The position numbers and the translations under genes were made by a program. The notes beneath the pieces are model-generated. The model was given only the letters and a program-made list of their open reading frames with translations, ran no database searches and was not told where the DNA came from. From Gemmatimonadota bacterium (lineage in GTDB: Bacteria > Gemmatimonadota > Gemmatimonadetes > Gemmatimonadales > GWC2-71-9), in the NCBI GenBank assembly GCA_004357415.1, contig SMVY01000049.1, positions 1-32,454 of the forward strand: a stretch of DNA of 32,454 nucleotides. The letters are read 5' to 3'. Position 1 is the stretch's first letter; every line of letters begins with the position of its first letter. Below are positions 9,101-15,931 of the stretch, piece after piece.

Positions 9101-9653
9101 CTTCTTCGGGAATTCCGTGTTTCTGGATTTCCAGCCAAAACCGGTCCGGCCCGAACGTCTGGGCAAACCACTCGGCCGACCGCTTGGCCTCTTCATAATT
9201 TCCCTGGCGCAGGTACAGCGCGATTTCTCCGGACAGACACGCGGCCAGGCACACGATGCCGTCCGAGTATTGGGCCAACACCTCTTTGTCGATGCGGGGA
9301 CGCCGGTAGAAACCCTCCGTGTATCCGATGGAGGTGAGCCTGACGAGGTTCTTGTAGCCCTCGGTGTTGCTGGCCAGGAGCACCAGATGGCTGTAGTTGG
9401 CCGGAGCCCACGAGGGCCGCTGCTGCTCGCCGCGTGGTCCGAATGAGAGATAGGCCTCGAAGCCCAGGATGGGCCGGATCCCCTGAGCCTTGGCCTCCTC
9501 GTAGAAGTGCCAGGCGGCGTGCATGTTCCCGTGGTCGGTTACCGCCAGGCTGTCCATGCCGAGCGACTTGACGTGGGACACCAACTCCGGGAGCCGATTG
9601 GCCCCGTCGAGAAGGGAGTACTCGCTGTGGGTGTGAAGATGGACGAAAGCCAT
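6165..9653 (-). CDS. dnaE: DNA polymerase III subunit alpha
   Basis: Replicative polymerase catalytic subunit (C-family, DnaE1 type), 1162 residues. I start at the ATG at 9651-9653 because the family begins with FVHLHTHSEYSLLDGA; upstream TTG/GTG codons at 9686 and 9683 would add an unmatched tail. The PHP domain is at about 1-210 (HLHTHSEYS, VTDHGNMHA). GPGRGSAAGS marks the palm. Catalytic aspartates are PDIDIDF near residue 399 and KMDLLGL near 565. Thumb and fingers follow, then tandem helix-hairpin-helix sequence and an OB fold near residue 990 (ITGVKRQISKKTGKEYARLV), ending with the tau-binding C-terminal region. It is the first gene of an operon with accA, ricT and metG and is preceded by a predicted leader of about 180 nt. 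Confidence 0.97.
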   Translation of the reverse strand: MAFVHLHTHSEYSLLDGANRLPELVSHVKSLGMDSLAVTDHGNMHAAWHFYEEAKAQGIRPILGFEAYLSFGPRGEQQRPSWAPANYSHLVLLASNTEGYKNLVRLTSIGYTEGFYRRPRIDKEVLAQYSDGIVCLAACLSGEIALYLRQGNYEEAKRSAEWFAQTFGPDRFWLEIQKHGIPEEAVVAEGMLRLGKDLGIGVLATNDAHYLRRDDAQAHDVLLAIATGSDLDDPNRFRFTGQESYVKSEAEMRALFPDDGETIDATQQVADMCEFDFEQRYFLPEFPRPENYATDEALLEHLGREGLHHRYGDPLPDAVEERFTYELGVINTAGYAGYFLIVQDFIAAARERDIPVGPGRGSAAGSIVAYALGITKVDPLAYDLLFERFLNPERVSMPDIDIDFCYERRGEIIEYVRQRYGQDSVGQIITFGTMKARAAVKDVARVLKIPPSEADKITKLIPSGPAYSLTIPEAVKKIPELRDLAASAPVYQRMIDLSSRIEGISRHASVHAAGVVIAPGPLREYVPVCTAPGKGAGQRQRGENAIITQYDMVALEKVGMLKMDLLGLKTLTVIHDAVKLVHDRHGVDLDMDTLALDDDAVYQLLRSGRTSGVFQFESPLATETLRNMKCDRFDDLVACNALLRPGPLDAGMHTVFIRRKLGKEQVRYPHPALEEVLKSTYGVITYQEQVMRIANVLAGFSLAEADVLRKAVGKKDAALIRRELAGFIKRAVAAGHDRKVIEDIAGQIETFGRYGFNKSHSVAYSIISYQTAWLKTHYPAEFMAALLSSEIGTTDKVVQYINEAREMGLEVLPPDIIESGFKFTVVGDTRIRFGLGAIRNVGAGAIESIIAARSADQDAIRSLAEFVERLDVRLCNKRVLESLIASGACDSLGGHRRQLIEALDKAISEAQLKQQERASGQESLFGDTGQPVAIAETPLPDVPPWSEAERLTREKEVLGFFISGHPLAKFRREVELFGTRTTATLGEWSEHPVAIAAVITGVKRQISKKTGKEYARLVLEDFHGTAEAIVFPATWAKLNQAVVPDAAMLLTGGYSTRDRGEERVPFVVESVRPLDEFRPAGDVAVSLRWRKLEAPDPEAIRAAAALCAAHPGPAPVYIEWSDGNGEAMRLRSRRLRVAADDELVTALQGILGVESVHYVKAK

Positions 9654-9838
9654 GCTCGTCGAATCAGCCCGGTGGCGAACCACCAAGGCGGCATAGACGC
9701 TCGACGCCCGATTCGGCGGGACCCTGGCTGCGCGAGGGATGGTCGAGGCGTCTCGGATGAGTCAAACGGTCGGAACGGCTGGGCAGCGCGTGCGGCCTCT
9801 ATCCGGCCCTTCCGACGCGGCAAACCGAGTCTGCAGGG

Positions 9839-9867
9839 AACCTATCCGGCCGCCGCGGAATTGTCAA
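9839..9867 (-). promoter_or_regulatory. Predicted promoter of the dnaE operon
   Basis: Minus strand: perfect -35 TTGACA (9867-9862), 17-nt spacer, -10 TAGGTT (9844-9839). Transcription would begin near 9832, giving a leader of about 180 nt before dnaE. No conserved RNA structure was recognised in 9654-9838. The -35 overlaps that of the divergent plus-strand promoter. Confidence 0.62.
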
Positions 9868-9889
9868 AGGCATTGTCCTGCTTTATGTT
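9861..9889 (+). promoter_or_regulatory. Predicted promoter of the PorV-like gene
   Basis: -35 TTGTCA (9861-9866), 17-nt spacer, -10 TATGTT (9884-9889). The expected start of transcription is about 9895-9897, only 2-4 nt before the GTG at 9899, which implies a leaderless or nearly leaderless mRNA. No Shine-Dalgarno sequence precedes the GTG. Confidence 0.55.
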
Positions 9890-9898
9890 ACAGCTTCC

Positions 9899-10843
9899 GT
9901 GTCCAGTAAGATTCCTGTTCAGCTCACGACCTGCCAACGGCGAAACCGGCCGCTCGGCCTGCGGCGCCGCGCCGCGGCTACCGGTGGCGCACTACTCGCA
10001 CTCGCGAGTTGGGCGCTGCCCGTTGCCGGGCAGCAACCCGGGGTTCCCTGGGTCACGCTACTCCCGCCCACGGTTCGGGCCGCCGGACTGGCCGGGGCAT
10101 CCACGGCGCTGGTGGGTGACGCCGGCACGGTGTTCGTGAATGCCGCCGGCTTGGCCATCGTGCGGCGGGCAGGTTTCGAGGGCATGGCCGGACGAATCCC
10201 GGATCCGGCCGCTGCAACGAGTCTGGCTGGAGCTGTGCGGGTCGGCCAGTTTCACTTGGCTGCGGGGTATCAGCATCTGAGCCTGGCCCAGGGCTCGCCC
10301 CAGGAGGAGAACAAGCTGCTGATTGGGAGCGTAGTTTATCGGTTCGGGCTCTTCGCCTTCGCCGGAGCCGTCAAGCAAGTCACGGTGCGCGACTCGTCGG
10401 CGGTCACATCCAGCGCAACCACCGGTGATGCCTCTGTCATCATCGCCATCTTCGATATCTTCGCTCTGTCGCTGAGCGTGCAAAACATCGGACAACCAGA
10501 ATTGACCCCGGGGATGGTGCTCCCGGCCACCACCCGGTTTGGATCGTCGCTCAATCTGGTCGATCCCCAAGGCACCACCAGGCTGCTTGGTACCATCGAA
10601 GTCGTATGGACCGAGGGATTCGACAGCCGCACCATCATCGCCGGCGAGGCCGGCCTGGTCTTCAACGGCATCGGGGTCGAAGCGCGACTCGGCTACGGAG
10701 GCCGGGGTCCCCTTACCGGCCAGAGTAACTGGTCGGTTGGAGGCACCGTGGTGCTCGGCCCGGTCGACATCGACTACGCCTACCAGGAGGAGTCGGTCTT
10801 CGGCGGTGGGGCCCATCGGCTGGGCATTCGTCTGACTCTGTGA
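9899..10843 (+). CDS. PorV/UPF0164-like outer-membrane beta-barrel protein
   Basis: Predicted outer-membrane barrel of 314 residues. The GTG at 9899 is the only usable start in frame before the signal peptide (arginine-rich n-region, then GGALLALASWALPVAGQQ). The start of the mature part, LLPPTVRAAGLAGASTALVG followed by DAGTVFVNAAGLA, matches the hallmark of PorV, UPF0164 and related FadL-like small barrels. Alternating hydrophobic strands and glycine-rich turns continue to the C-terminus, which ends GAHRLGIRLTL, a barrel-type last strand. PorV in Bacteroidota assists type IX secretion, but no other type IX gene is visible here, so no such role should be assumed. The stop overlaps the next gene (TGATG). 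Confidence 0.68.
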   Translation: MSSKIPVQLTTCQRRNRPLGLRRRAAATGGALLALASWALPVAGQQPGVPWVTLLPPTVRAAGLAGASTALVGDAGTVFVNAAGLAIVRRAGFEGMAGRIPDPAAATSLAGAVRVGQFHLAAGYQHLSLAQGSPQEENKLLIGSVVYRFGLFAFAGAVKQVTVRDSSAVTSSATTGDASVIIAIFDIFALSLSVQNIGQPELTPGMVLPATTRFGSSLNLVDPQGTTRLLGTIEVVWTEGFDSRTIIAGEAGLVFNGIGVEARLGYGGRGPLTGQSNWSVGGTVVLGPVDIDYAYQEESVFGGGAHRLGIRLTL

Positions 10844-11928
10844 TGCGGAGGTTCATCATGCTGCTCGCCATTCTCGTGGGCGTGCTGTTCCTGGGCTATG
10901 GTACCGCCTACATCGCCAGCGATGAGGTGCGTTACCTGACGCGTGCCGGATTCGAGGAAACCCGTATCCTCCGGGCGCGCACGCCGATCGCCACCGTGGT
11001 GGCCGACCCGGACACCGACCCCGCGGTGCGCGACCTGCTGACGCTGGTTGTGGAGGTCAGGGACTACGCCGAAGCGCTCGGGCTCGATGCCAAGGAGACG
11101 TACACCACCTACGTGGACGTGGAGCGAGATACTCTCCTCCTGGTCATTTCGGCCGCACCCAAGGATTGCCTCTGTCCCTACACGTGGAAGTACCCCATCG
11201 TGGGCCGCGTTCCCTACAAGGGGTTCTTCGATTTCGAGATGGCCCACCGGGCGGCGGCCGATCTGCACCAACGGGGGTTCGACAGCTACCTGCGTCCCTC
11301 GGCCGCCTTCTCAACCCTGGGATGGTTCAACGATCCCTTGCTCTCGACCGCGCTGACTCGCGATTCGGTCGAGCTCGCGGCGCTGGTGTTCCACGAGATA
11401 ACCCACAACACGCTCTTCGTCAGTAGCGCGGTACCCTTCAACGAGGGTCTGGCTCAGATGGTGGGGTACCTGTCTGCCGCCGAGTTCTTCGAAGGGGAGG
11501 GAGACAGTCTGCTGGCGGCGAGGGCTCGGGCCCGGTGGACGGATGAGGTGGCGCTGGGATCCTACTACGACCGGCTCACCCAGAAGCTCGACAGCCTGTA
11601 TCACCGGGAGCCGCCTCCCGATTCCCTCGAATTGGAGGTTGGCCGGGAGACCGTAGGAGCCTGGGCGGGAGAGTTCCTGGCGGACTCGGTCGGCCCGCAG
11701 TTGCTCACCTTCCGGGTCGAGGACCGCCAGCCCCGCCAGATCAACAACGCCCGGATCGTGTCCCGCCGGATCTACCGCACCAAGCTGTATCTGTTCGAGG
11801 ATTGGTATCAGGCTCACGACAGCAGCGTGAGCCTGGCGGTGGCCGCGATCACCGAGTTGCTGGACGGAGTGCCGGGCGACAGCGCTTACGTGGTACTCGA
11901 GCGCCGCCTGGAAGGGGACAGGGACTAG
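10843..11928 (+). CDS. Predicted aminopeptidase (COG4324 / PF10023 family), membrane- or periplasm-targeted
   Basis: 361 residues with an N-terminal hydrophobic segment (FIMLLAILVGVLFLGYGTAY), then sequence typical of the COG4324 predicted aminopeptidase family: EVRYLTRAGFEETRIL near the start, CLCPYTWKYPIVGRVPYKGFF in the middle, and the zinc signature HEITH near residue 184 with a third-ligand candidate NEGLAQ. The combination supports an active zinc metallopeptidase of the gluzincin type; the substrate is unknown. The ATG at 10843 overlaps the upstream stop as TGATG; a GTG at 10840 would add one residue. Its stop codon lies in the palindrome CTAG, which is also the stop of the macro-domain remnant on the other strand, so the two reading frames end on the same four bases. 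Confidence 0.8.
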   Translation: MRRFIMLLAILVGVLFLGYGTAYIASDEVRYLTRAGFEETRILRARTPIATVVADPDTDPAVRDLLTLVVEVRDYAEALGLDAKETYTTYVDVERDTLLLVISAAPKDCLCPYTWKYPIVGRVPYKGFFDFEMAHRAAADLHQRGFDSYLRPSAAFSTLGWFNDPLLSTALTRDSVELAALVFHEITHNTLFVSSAVPFNEGLAQMVGYLSAAEFFEGEGDSLLAARARARWTDEVALGSYYDRLTQKLDSLYHREPPPDSLELEVGRETVGAWAGEFLADSVGPQLLTFRVEDRQPRQINNARIVSRRIYRTKLYLFEDWYQAHDSSVSLAVAAITELLDGVPGDSAYVVLERRLEGDRD

Positions 11929-12017
11929 CCGTTTAGCAGGGTCTCGTTGGCCGCGTTGACGACGGCATCGACGGTTTCGGCCCTGATGTCGCCACGGACC
12001 GCATCGACCAGCGTCAT
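11925..12017 (-). pseudogene. Truncated macro-domain (ADP-ribose-binding) gene remnant
   Basis: A 30-codon frame beginning at the ATG at 12015-12017, overlapping the stop of the TPR gene as ATGA. Its product reads MTLVDAVRGDIRAETVDAVV then NAANETLLNG. This is the canonical first part of macro domains of the YmdB/Af1521 type: strand, GDI, VDAIVNAAN, then LLGGGGVDGAIH. The frame stops with TAG exactly where the glycine loop GGGGVDGAIH should follow, and the rest of the fold (about 140 residues) is absent; beyond it lies the antisense 3' end of the aminopeptidase gene. I infer a gene truncated by deletion, or a scaffold join. A functional 30-residue peptide is unlikely but cannot be excluded. 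Confidence 0.7.
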
Positions 12018-13138
12018 GCTCCGGCGGCGGCCTCCGACGGCCACAAGCGTCGGTCCTGCAGCACGCTGTTGGGGTGCTGTACCACTTCGGAGGCCGTGGC
12101 CAGGTCCAACATGACCCCGTCCTGCCCGGCGAGGACGCCGAAGATGTCGGCCGGCTCCTGATCGGTCGGTTGGTGCAGCACGAACACCAGGCCGGCCTGT
12201 GCCCGCCGGACGAAGGCAACTGCATCGTCCCACACCGGCTCCCCGGTTTGGGGTTGGCGTGCGACGACCAGCGGTACGGCGGCGTCCTCGAAGTGAGCGT
12301 CGGCCGCGGTCTCGAGGCCGAGTTCGTCGGCCAGGATCGACCAGCCGGGCCAGGCGTCCACTTGGTATATGGTGGTGAAGCGCCACTCCTGCTCGCTGGC
12401 GAACTGGGCCAAACCCCGGACCAGGTCTTCGTCGCTCGGCGCGCGGAGGTCGGCGTGATAGGTGAGCGGGACGGCGCCGGTCTCGGCGAACCAGTGGCGC
12501 GATTCATGGAGGTCGATGGGCTTGGTCGGGCCGAACAGGGCGTATCGGCGGGTGACCGCCACTTGGCGGATCGCTTCGGCCAGTTGTTCGTCGAATTCGG
12601 CGGCTTCGGCTGCCCCCTGGAATGCGACTTCCGCCGCCAGATACCGTCCCGCGGTGCGGAGGATCTTCCCCCTCAGGTGTAGCGTGCCGCTGTGGGGCTC
12701 GAGGGCAAAGGCCCGATCGAGAGCCAGCAGGGCCCGGCCGTACTCGCCCAGTCGATAGGCGGCGTACCCCGCTTCGTGCCACACGAGCGCCAGGCCGGGG
12801 TCGAGCGAGGCCGCGTGTTCCAGGGCCACGAGCGCCTCGCGATATCGGCCGAGCTCCACCAGTGCCGCTCCCTTGATGGTGGCCGGGAACGCATCGTCAC
12901 CGAAGTGATCCGCCGCCTGCGCCGACAAGGCAAGGGCTTCCTCGAAGCGCCGGGCGTTGCGCAGCATGGTGAAGTATTCACCCCAGGCGAGTTTCACGTC
13001 CGGTTGGGTGTCGAGCAGTTCGAGGTACGCGTCCTCTGCCGCCTCGAGGTGGCCGTCATGCATGAGGCGACGCGCCGTGGCAAGTGCCCGTTCATCGGGC
13101 TCCGTGGCGAAAACGCGAAACTGCGAGGTGGTGAACAT
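12014..13138 (-). CDS. TPR-repeat protein with an unrecognised C-terminal domain
   Basis: 374 residues, no signal peptide, probably cytoplasmic. Residues about 15-200 form tetratricopeptide repeats: for example HLEAAEDAYLELLDTQPDVK, FEEALALSAQAADHFGDD, REALVALEHAASLDPGLALV and GRALLALDRAFALEPHSGTL, each with the small/large residue spacing of TPR helices. From about residue 210 the sequence changes to an alpha/beta-looking region (LFGPTKPIDLHESRHWF, EWRFTTIYQVDAWPGWSILA, GLVFVLHQPTDQEPADIFGV) that I do not recognise. TPRs usually scaffold protein-protein contacts, so a partner-binding role is plausible. The gene is coupled by ATGA to the truncated macro-domain gene, suggesting an ancestral two-gene unit linked to ADP-ribose chemistry; that link is inference. 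Confidence 0.78.
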   Translation of the reverse strand: MFTTSQFRVFATEPDERALATARRLMHDGHLEAAEDAYLELLDTQPDVKLAWGEYFTMLRNARRFEEALALSAQAADHFGDDAFPATIKGAALVELGRYREALVALEHAASLDPGLALVWHEAGYAAYRLGEYGRALLALDRAFALEPHSGTLHLRGKILRTAGRYLAAEVAFQGAAEAAEFDEQLAEAIRQVAVTRRYALFGPTKPIDLHESRHWFAETGAVPLTYHADLRAPSDEDLVRGLAQFASEQEWRFTTIYQVDAWPGWSILADELGLETAADAHFEDAAVPLVVARQPQTGEPVWDDAVAFVRRAQAGLVFVLHQPTDQEPADIFGVLAGQDGVMLDLATASEVVQHPNSVLQDRRLWPSEAAAGA

Positions 13139-13236
13139 TGGGCGAATGTATCGCTGGGACGCGCGAGCGCTAGAGGGCTGTTGTACCGGGTGAATCGGTC
13201 TCGCGCCGCACCCGAAATTGTGTACCTTCCCCCTGT

Positions 13237-14640
13237 TTGGCGTCGATCAATGTCTCCTACCGTGAGTGTCTCGTGGATGGTGAATTCGTTTCGCGCGAAC
13301 GTGACCGGATGCTTGCCGAACTCGGTGAATTTCTGGCCATTCCCAGCATCAGCACGCTGAGCGACCACGCCGCCGATTGCCAGCGGGCGGCAGATTGGGT
13401 GTCCGATGAGCTGCGACGTCTGGGTTTTCCAGTAGTCGAGCAACTCGATCGCGGCGGCCACCCCATCGTGTGGGCCGAGAGTCCGCCCGTCCCGGGGAAG
13501 CCTACGGTGTTGATCTACGGCCACTACGACGTGCAGCCGCCGGATCCGCTGGACGAATGGAAGAGCCCGCCGTTCGAAGCCACCGTGCGTGACGGCAAAC
13601 TGTTCGCTCGCGGTGCGGTCGACGACAAAGGGCAGGTGTACTGCCTGCTCAAGGCCTACGAAGCCGTGCGTGACGGTGACGGCCTCCCCCCGCTCAACAT
13701 CCGGTTCATCATCGAGGGCGAGGAAGAATTCGGCGGGCACTCCATCGAGCGCCTGCTGCAGGAGGAACCCGAGCGCACCGAAGCGGACGCCATCCTGGTG
13801 TGCGACACCTCGTACTACGCGCCGGGGATTCCAGCCGTATACACCGCGCTGCGGGGAATCTGCTACACCGAAATCGAGGTACGCACGGCGCAACGGGACC
13901 TGCACTCGGGCAACTACGGCGGCGCCGCGCCCAACGCCATGGAGACGCTGTGCCGTATCCTGGGAGACCTCAAGGGACGGGACGGCCGCATCAACATCCC
14001 CGGCCTGTATGAGGCCGTCGAACCGCCGACGGAGGCCGAGTTCGCGTCGTGGCAGGAACTACCGTTCGACATGGACGACTTTCTCACCGAGGAAATCACC
14101 GCCCGGTCGTTGGCCGGCCAGGAGGATCGATCGGTGTTCGAACGGTTGTGGGCTCTGCCAACGTTCGAGATCCACGGCATCATGGGGGGCTTCACCGGCG
14201 AGGGTGCCAAGACCGTCATCCCGGCTCGCGCAACCGCCAAGGTCAGCCTCCGCCTGGTCCCCAACCAGCGGTGGAAGACGGCACTGGGACAGCTCGAGGA
14301 GGCGGTTCGTGCCGTGGCGCCCGACTACGCGGACATCGAGGTGCGTCCCATCCACGGGGCCGATCCGGTCCAGGTGGACGTTACCCAGCCGGCTTTTGCC
14401 GTCCTGGACCAGGCGTTTACCGAAGTGGTGGGCCGGGGGCCGGTCGCGATCCGGTCGGGCGGGTCGATCCCGGTGGTGGCCAGCCTGGGGCTCAGGGGGG
14501 CGCCCGTCCTGCTCACCGGCGTGGGGTTACCCGACGACGGGCTGCACTCGCCCAACGAAAAACTCGACCTGCAACAATTGTGGGATGGGGTGGCGATCTT
14601 CGGACGGTTCTTCGAGCTGTTCGCCGACCAGCCGGTTTAG
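13237..14640 (+). CDS. M20-family dipeptidase
   Basis: Zinc-dependent dipeptidase of the M20 (carnosinase/PepV-like) family, cytoplasmic, 467 residues from the TTG at 13237 or 455 from the GTG at 13273; neither start has a good ribosome binding site. Metal-site motifs are all present: YGHYDVQP (His near residue 95), GAVDDKGQ, the general base and ligand in IIEGEEEFGG, an aspartate in LVCDTSYY, and the C-terminal DDGLHSPNEKL histidine. The dimerisation lid lies between (HGIMGGFTGEGAKTVIPA). The family is common in Gemmatimonadota, Deinococcota and Actinomycetota. Its stop (TAG, 14638-14640) overlaps the stop of the convergent unknown gene. It is divergent from the TPR gene with a 98-bp gap in which I see no convincing promoter. 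Confidence 0.92.
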   Translation: MASINVSYRECLVDGEFVSRERDRMLAELGEFLAIPSISTLSDHAADCQRAADWVSDELRRLGFPVVEQLDRGGHPIVWAESPPVPGKPTVLIYGHYDVQPPDPLDEWKSPPFEATVRDGKLFARGAVDDKGQVYCLLKAYEAVRDGDGLPPLNIRFIIEGEEEFGGHSIERLLQEEPERTEADAILVCDTSYYAPGIPAVYTALRGICYTEIEVRTAQRDLHSGNYGGAAPNAMETLCRILGDLKGRDGRINIPGLYEAVEPPTEAEFASWQELPFDMDDFLTEEITARSLAGQEDRSVFERLWALPTFEIHGIMGGFTGEGAKTVIPARATAKVSLRLVPNQRWKTALGQLEEAVRAVAPDYADIEVRPIHGADPVQVDVTQPAFAVLDQAFTEVVGRGPVAIRSGGSIPVVASLGLRGAPVLLTGVGLPDDGLHSPNEKLDLQQLWDGVAIFGRFFELFADQPV

Positions 14641-15194
14641 GACTCTTCCGGCACCTGATTGGCGCTGGGTGGGGTGGCATACCGGGCCTGGAGTTCGTCC
14701 ACGCCGATGACGGCCCGGACCGACACGATGATTCCGGCCACGACGTCGTCGGCCCAATAGGGATCGGGTCGCTCACCGTCGGGGAGCTGGGACGCGCGAC
14801 CGTCGAGAAACTGGATGGCCGTGGTGATCCACTCTGCTTGGGCCGTCGGTACTATGGCCCAACTGCCGGTGGCACGAAGCTCGAGGTCAGCCAACTGCTG
14901 CAAGTCCTGTTCGATTCCATCGGTGATCGGCTTACTGCGAAGCCCGTCGGCCAGCATCTCCAGCATTTCGCCGCGTTCGGATTCCTGCGGTTCGGGGAGG
15001 GGTGTGAGGTAGTGCCGCTGGTCGGCGACCATTTCCGCCAGGCGGATGCACACCGCGCGGATAGCCGGGGTGAGTTCCGCCGGCGCCTCCTTGGCCCAAC
15101 TCGCGGCGGCACGGAGAATCTCTTCGGCGCATTCCTGAGCCTGCGCTTTGGCTGGTTTCCCGGAGGGCGTGATCGACATACCCGGAACGATCAT
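14637..15194 (-). CDS. Conserved-looking hypothetical protein
   Basis: 185 residues from the ATG at 15192-15194, or 180 from the ATG at 15177-15179; neither has a strong Shine-Dalgarno sequence. The first part is helical and rich in Ala, Glu and Arg (AQAQECAEEILRAAASWAKE, PAIRAVCIRLAEMVADQRHY). The C-terminal part, AIQFLDGRASQLPDGERPDP followed by YWADDVVAG, is faintly like the YkvA/DUF1232 signature (a hydrophobic segment, then D-x-I-P-D and a Tyr/Leu-Asp-Asp), but too weakly to assign. No signal peptide and no clear membrane segment. It lies 32 bp downstream of lipB and may be the last gene of that operon; a 20-bp inverted repeat sits across its start. Confidence 0.6.
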   Translation of the reverse strand: MIVPGMSITPSGKPAKAQAQECAEEILRAAASWAKEAPAELTPAIRAVCIRLAEMVADQRHYLTPLPEPQESERGEMLEMLADGLRSKPITDGIEQDLQQLADLELRATGSWAIVPTAQAEWITTAIQFLDGRASQLPDGERPDPYWADDVVAGIIVSVRAVIGVDELQARYATPPSANQVPEES

Positions 15195-15206
15195 ACGATT
15201 GATCGT
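15187..15206. promoter_or_regulatory. 20-bp inverted repeat, operator-like
   Basis: Perfect 7-bp arms ACGATCA (15187-15193) and TGATCGT (15200-15206) around the 6-nt centre TACGAT. It lies between the lipB stop and the start of the unknown gene and overlaps the ATG at 15194. The spacing (half-site centres 13 bp apart) suits a dimeric repressor better than a terminator, and no T-run follows on either strand. A TATGAT -10-like hexamer sits inside it on the minus strand. Confidence 0.35.
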
Positions 15207-15226
15207 CAAAGGCAACCGCGCGGCGG

Positions 15227-15931
15227 CTACACCCGTGTGAACCCGAACTGCGGCAACGTTTCCAGCGGAACGAGTGTGGCATCCCGGTCAAAGGTACGGC
15301 CCATGGCGTCGACGACGGCCGTCACGGCCTCGGACCACAGCGTCGGGCGGGCGTGGTCGCTTCCCAGTTCGTGCGCGATACTGGTCATCACCACGCCGTC
15401 GATGCCGCACGGGACGATGCTCTCGAATCGCGACAGGTCGGTCGTCACGTTCAGGGCAAATCCATGGAACGTGACCCACTGTTTCACGTGGATGCCGATG
15501 CTGGCAATTTTTCTCCCCTGCGTCCAGACCCCGGTCGAACCTGCCACACGCTCCCCGGGTACATCGAACACCGCCAGCACGTCGATCAGGACCGCCTCCA
15601 ATTGCCGCAGGTACCAGTGGAGATCCTCCCGGTGTTGGCGCAGGTCCAGGACGGGGTAGCCCACCAGTTGACCGGGTCCGTGGTAGGTCACGTCCCCGCC
15701 ACGCTCGATCTCGTGGACCTGGTAGCCGAGTCGGCGCAGGGCGGACGAGTCGTGGGGGAGACTAGACGGCTTCGTCCCCCGGCCGAGGGTGATTACATCC
15801 GGGTGTTCCACCAGGAGCAGGACGTCGCTGTCGGCCTCTCCGTGTAGCCGTGCCTGACACAGGTCGCGCTGGAGCGCCAGGACGGCGCCGTAATCGCGGC
15901 ACCCCAAATTCACGGTCAGCAACGAGGTCAT
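15227..15931 (-). CDS. lipB: Lipoyl(octanoyl) transferase
   Basis: Transfers octanoate from octanoyl-ACP to the lipoyl lysine of E2 and GcvH proteins, the first step of endogenous lipoylation. 234 residues, usual length. Family motifs in order: LLLVEHPDVITLGRGTK, the RGGDVTYHGPGQLVGYPVLD block that shapes the active site, RKIASIGI with the catalytic lysine, and IVPCGIDGVVMTSI with the catalytic cysteine. The ATG at 15929-15931 shares a base with the stop of the preceding membrane-protein gene (TGATG), so translation is probably coupled. Its neighbours are lpdA, pdhCBA and lipA: enzyme, cofactor-attaching enzyme and protein substrate are all in one cluster. Confidence 0.95.
   Translation of the reverse strand: MTSLLTVNLGCRDYGAVLALQRDLCQARLHGEADSDVLLLVEHPDVITLGRGTKPSSLPHDSSALRRLGYQVHEIERGGDVTYHGPGQLVGYPVLDLRQHREDLHWYLRQLEAVLIDVLAVFDVPGERVAGSTGVWTQGRKIASIGIHVKQWVTFHGFALNVTTDLSRFESIVPCGIDGVVMTSIAHELGSDHARPTLWSEAVTAVVDAMGRTFDRDATLVPLETLPQFGFTRV

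Noticed and set aside
9654..9686. Upstream TTG/GTG starts for dnaE
   Set aside because: They add 10-11 residues not seen in DnaE proteins, whose PHP domain starts directly with FVHLHTHSEYS.
9899..11928. Type IX secretion locus suggested by the PorV-like barrel
   Set aside because: No PorU, SprA, GldKLMN or C-terminal sorting-domain protein is visible in the window. The barrel family is broader than type IX secretion.
13237..13320. Possible frameshift near the start of the M20 dipeptidase (ATG at 13250 in another frame)
   Set aside because: The other frame shows no M20 sequence. The TTG/GTG frame leads smoothly into RDRMLAELGEFLAIPSIS.
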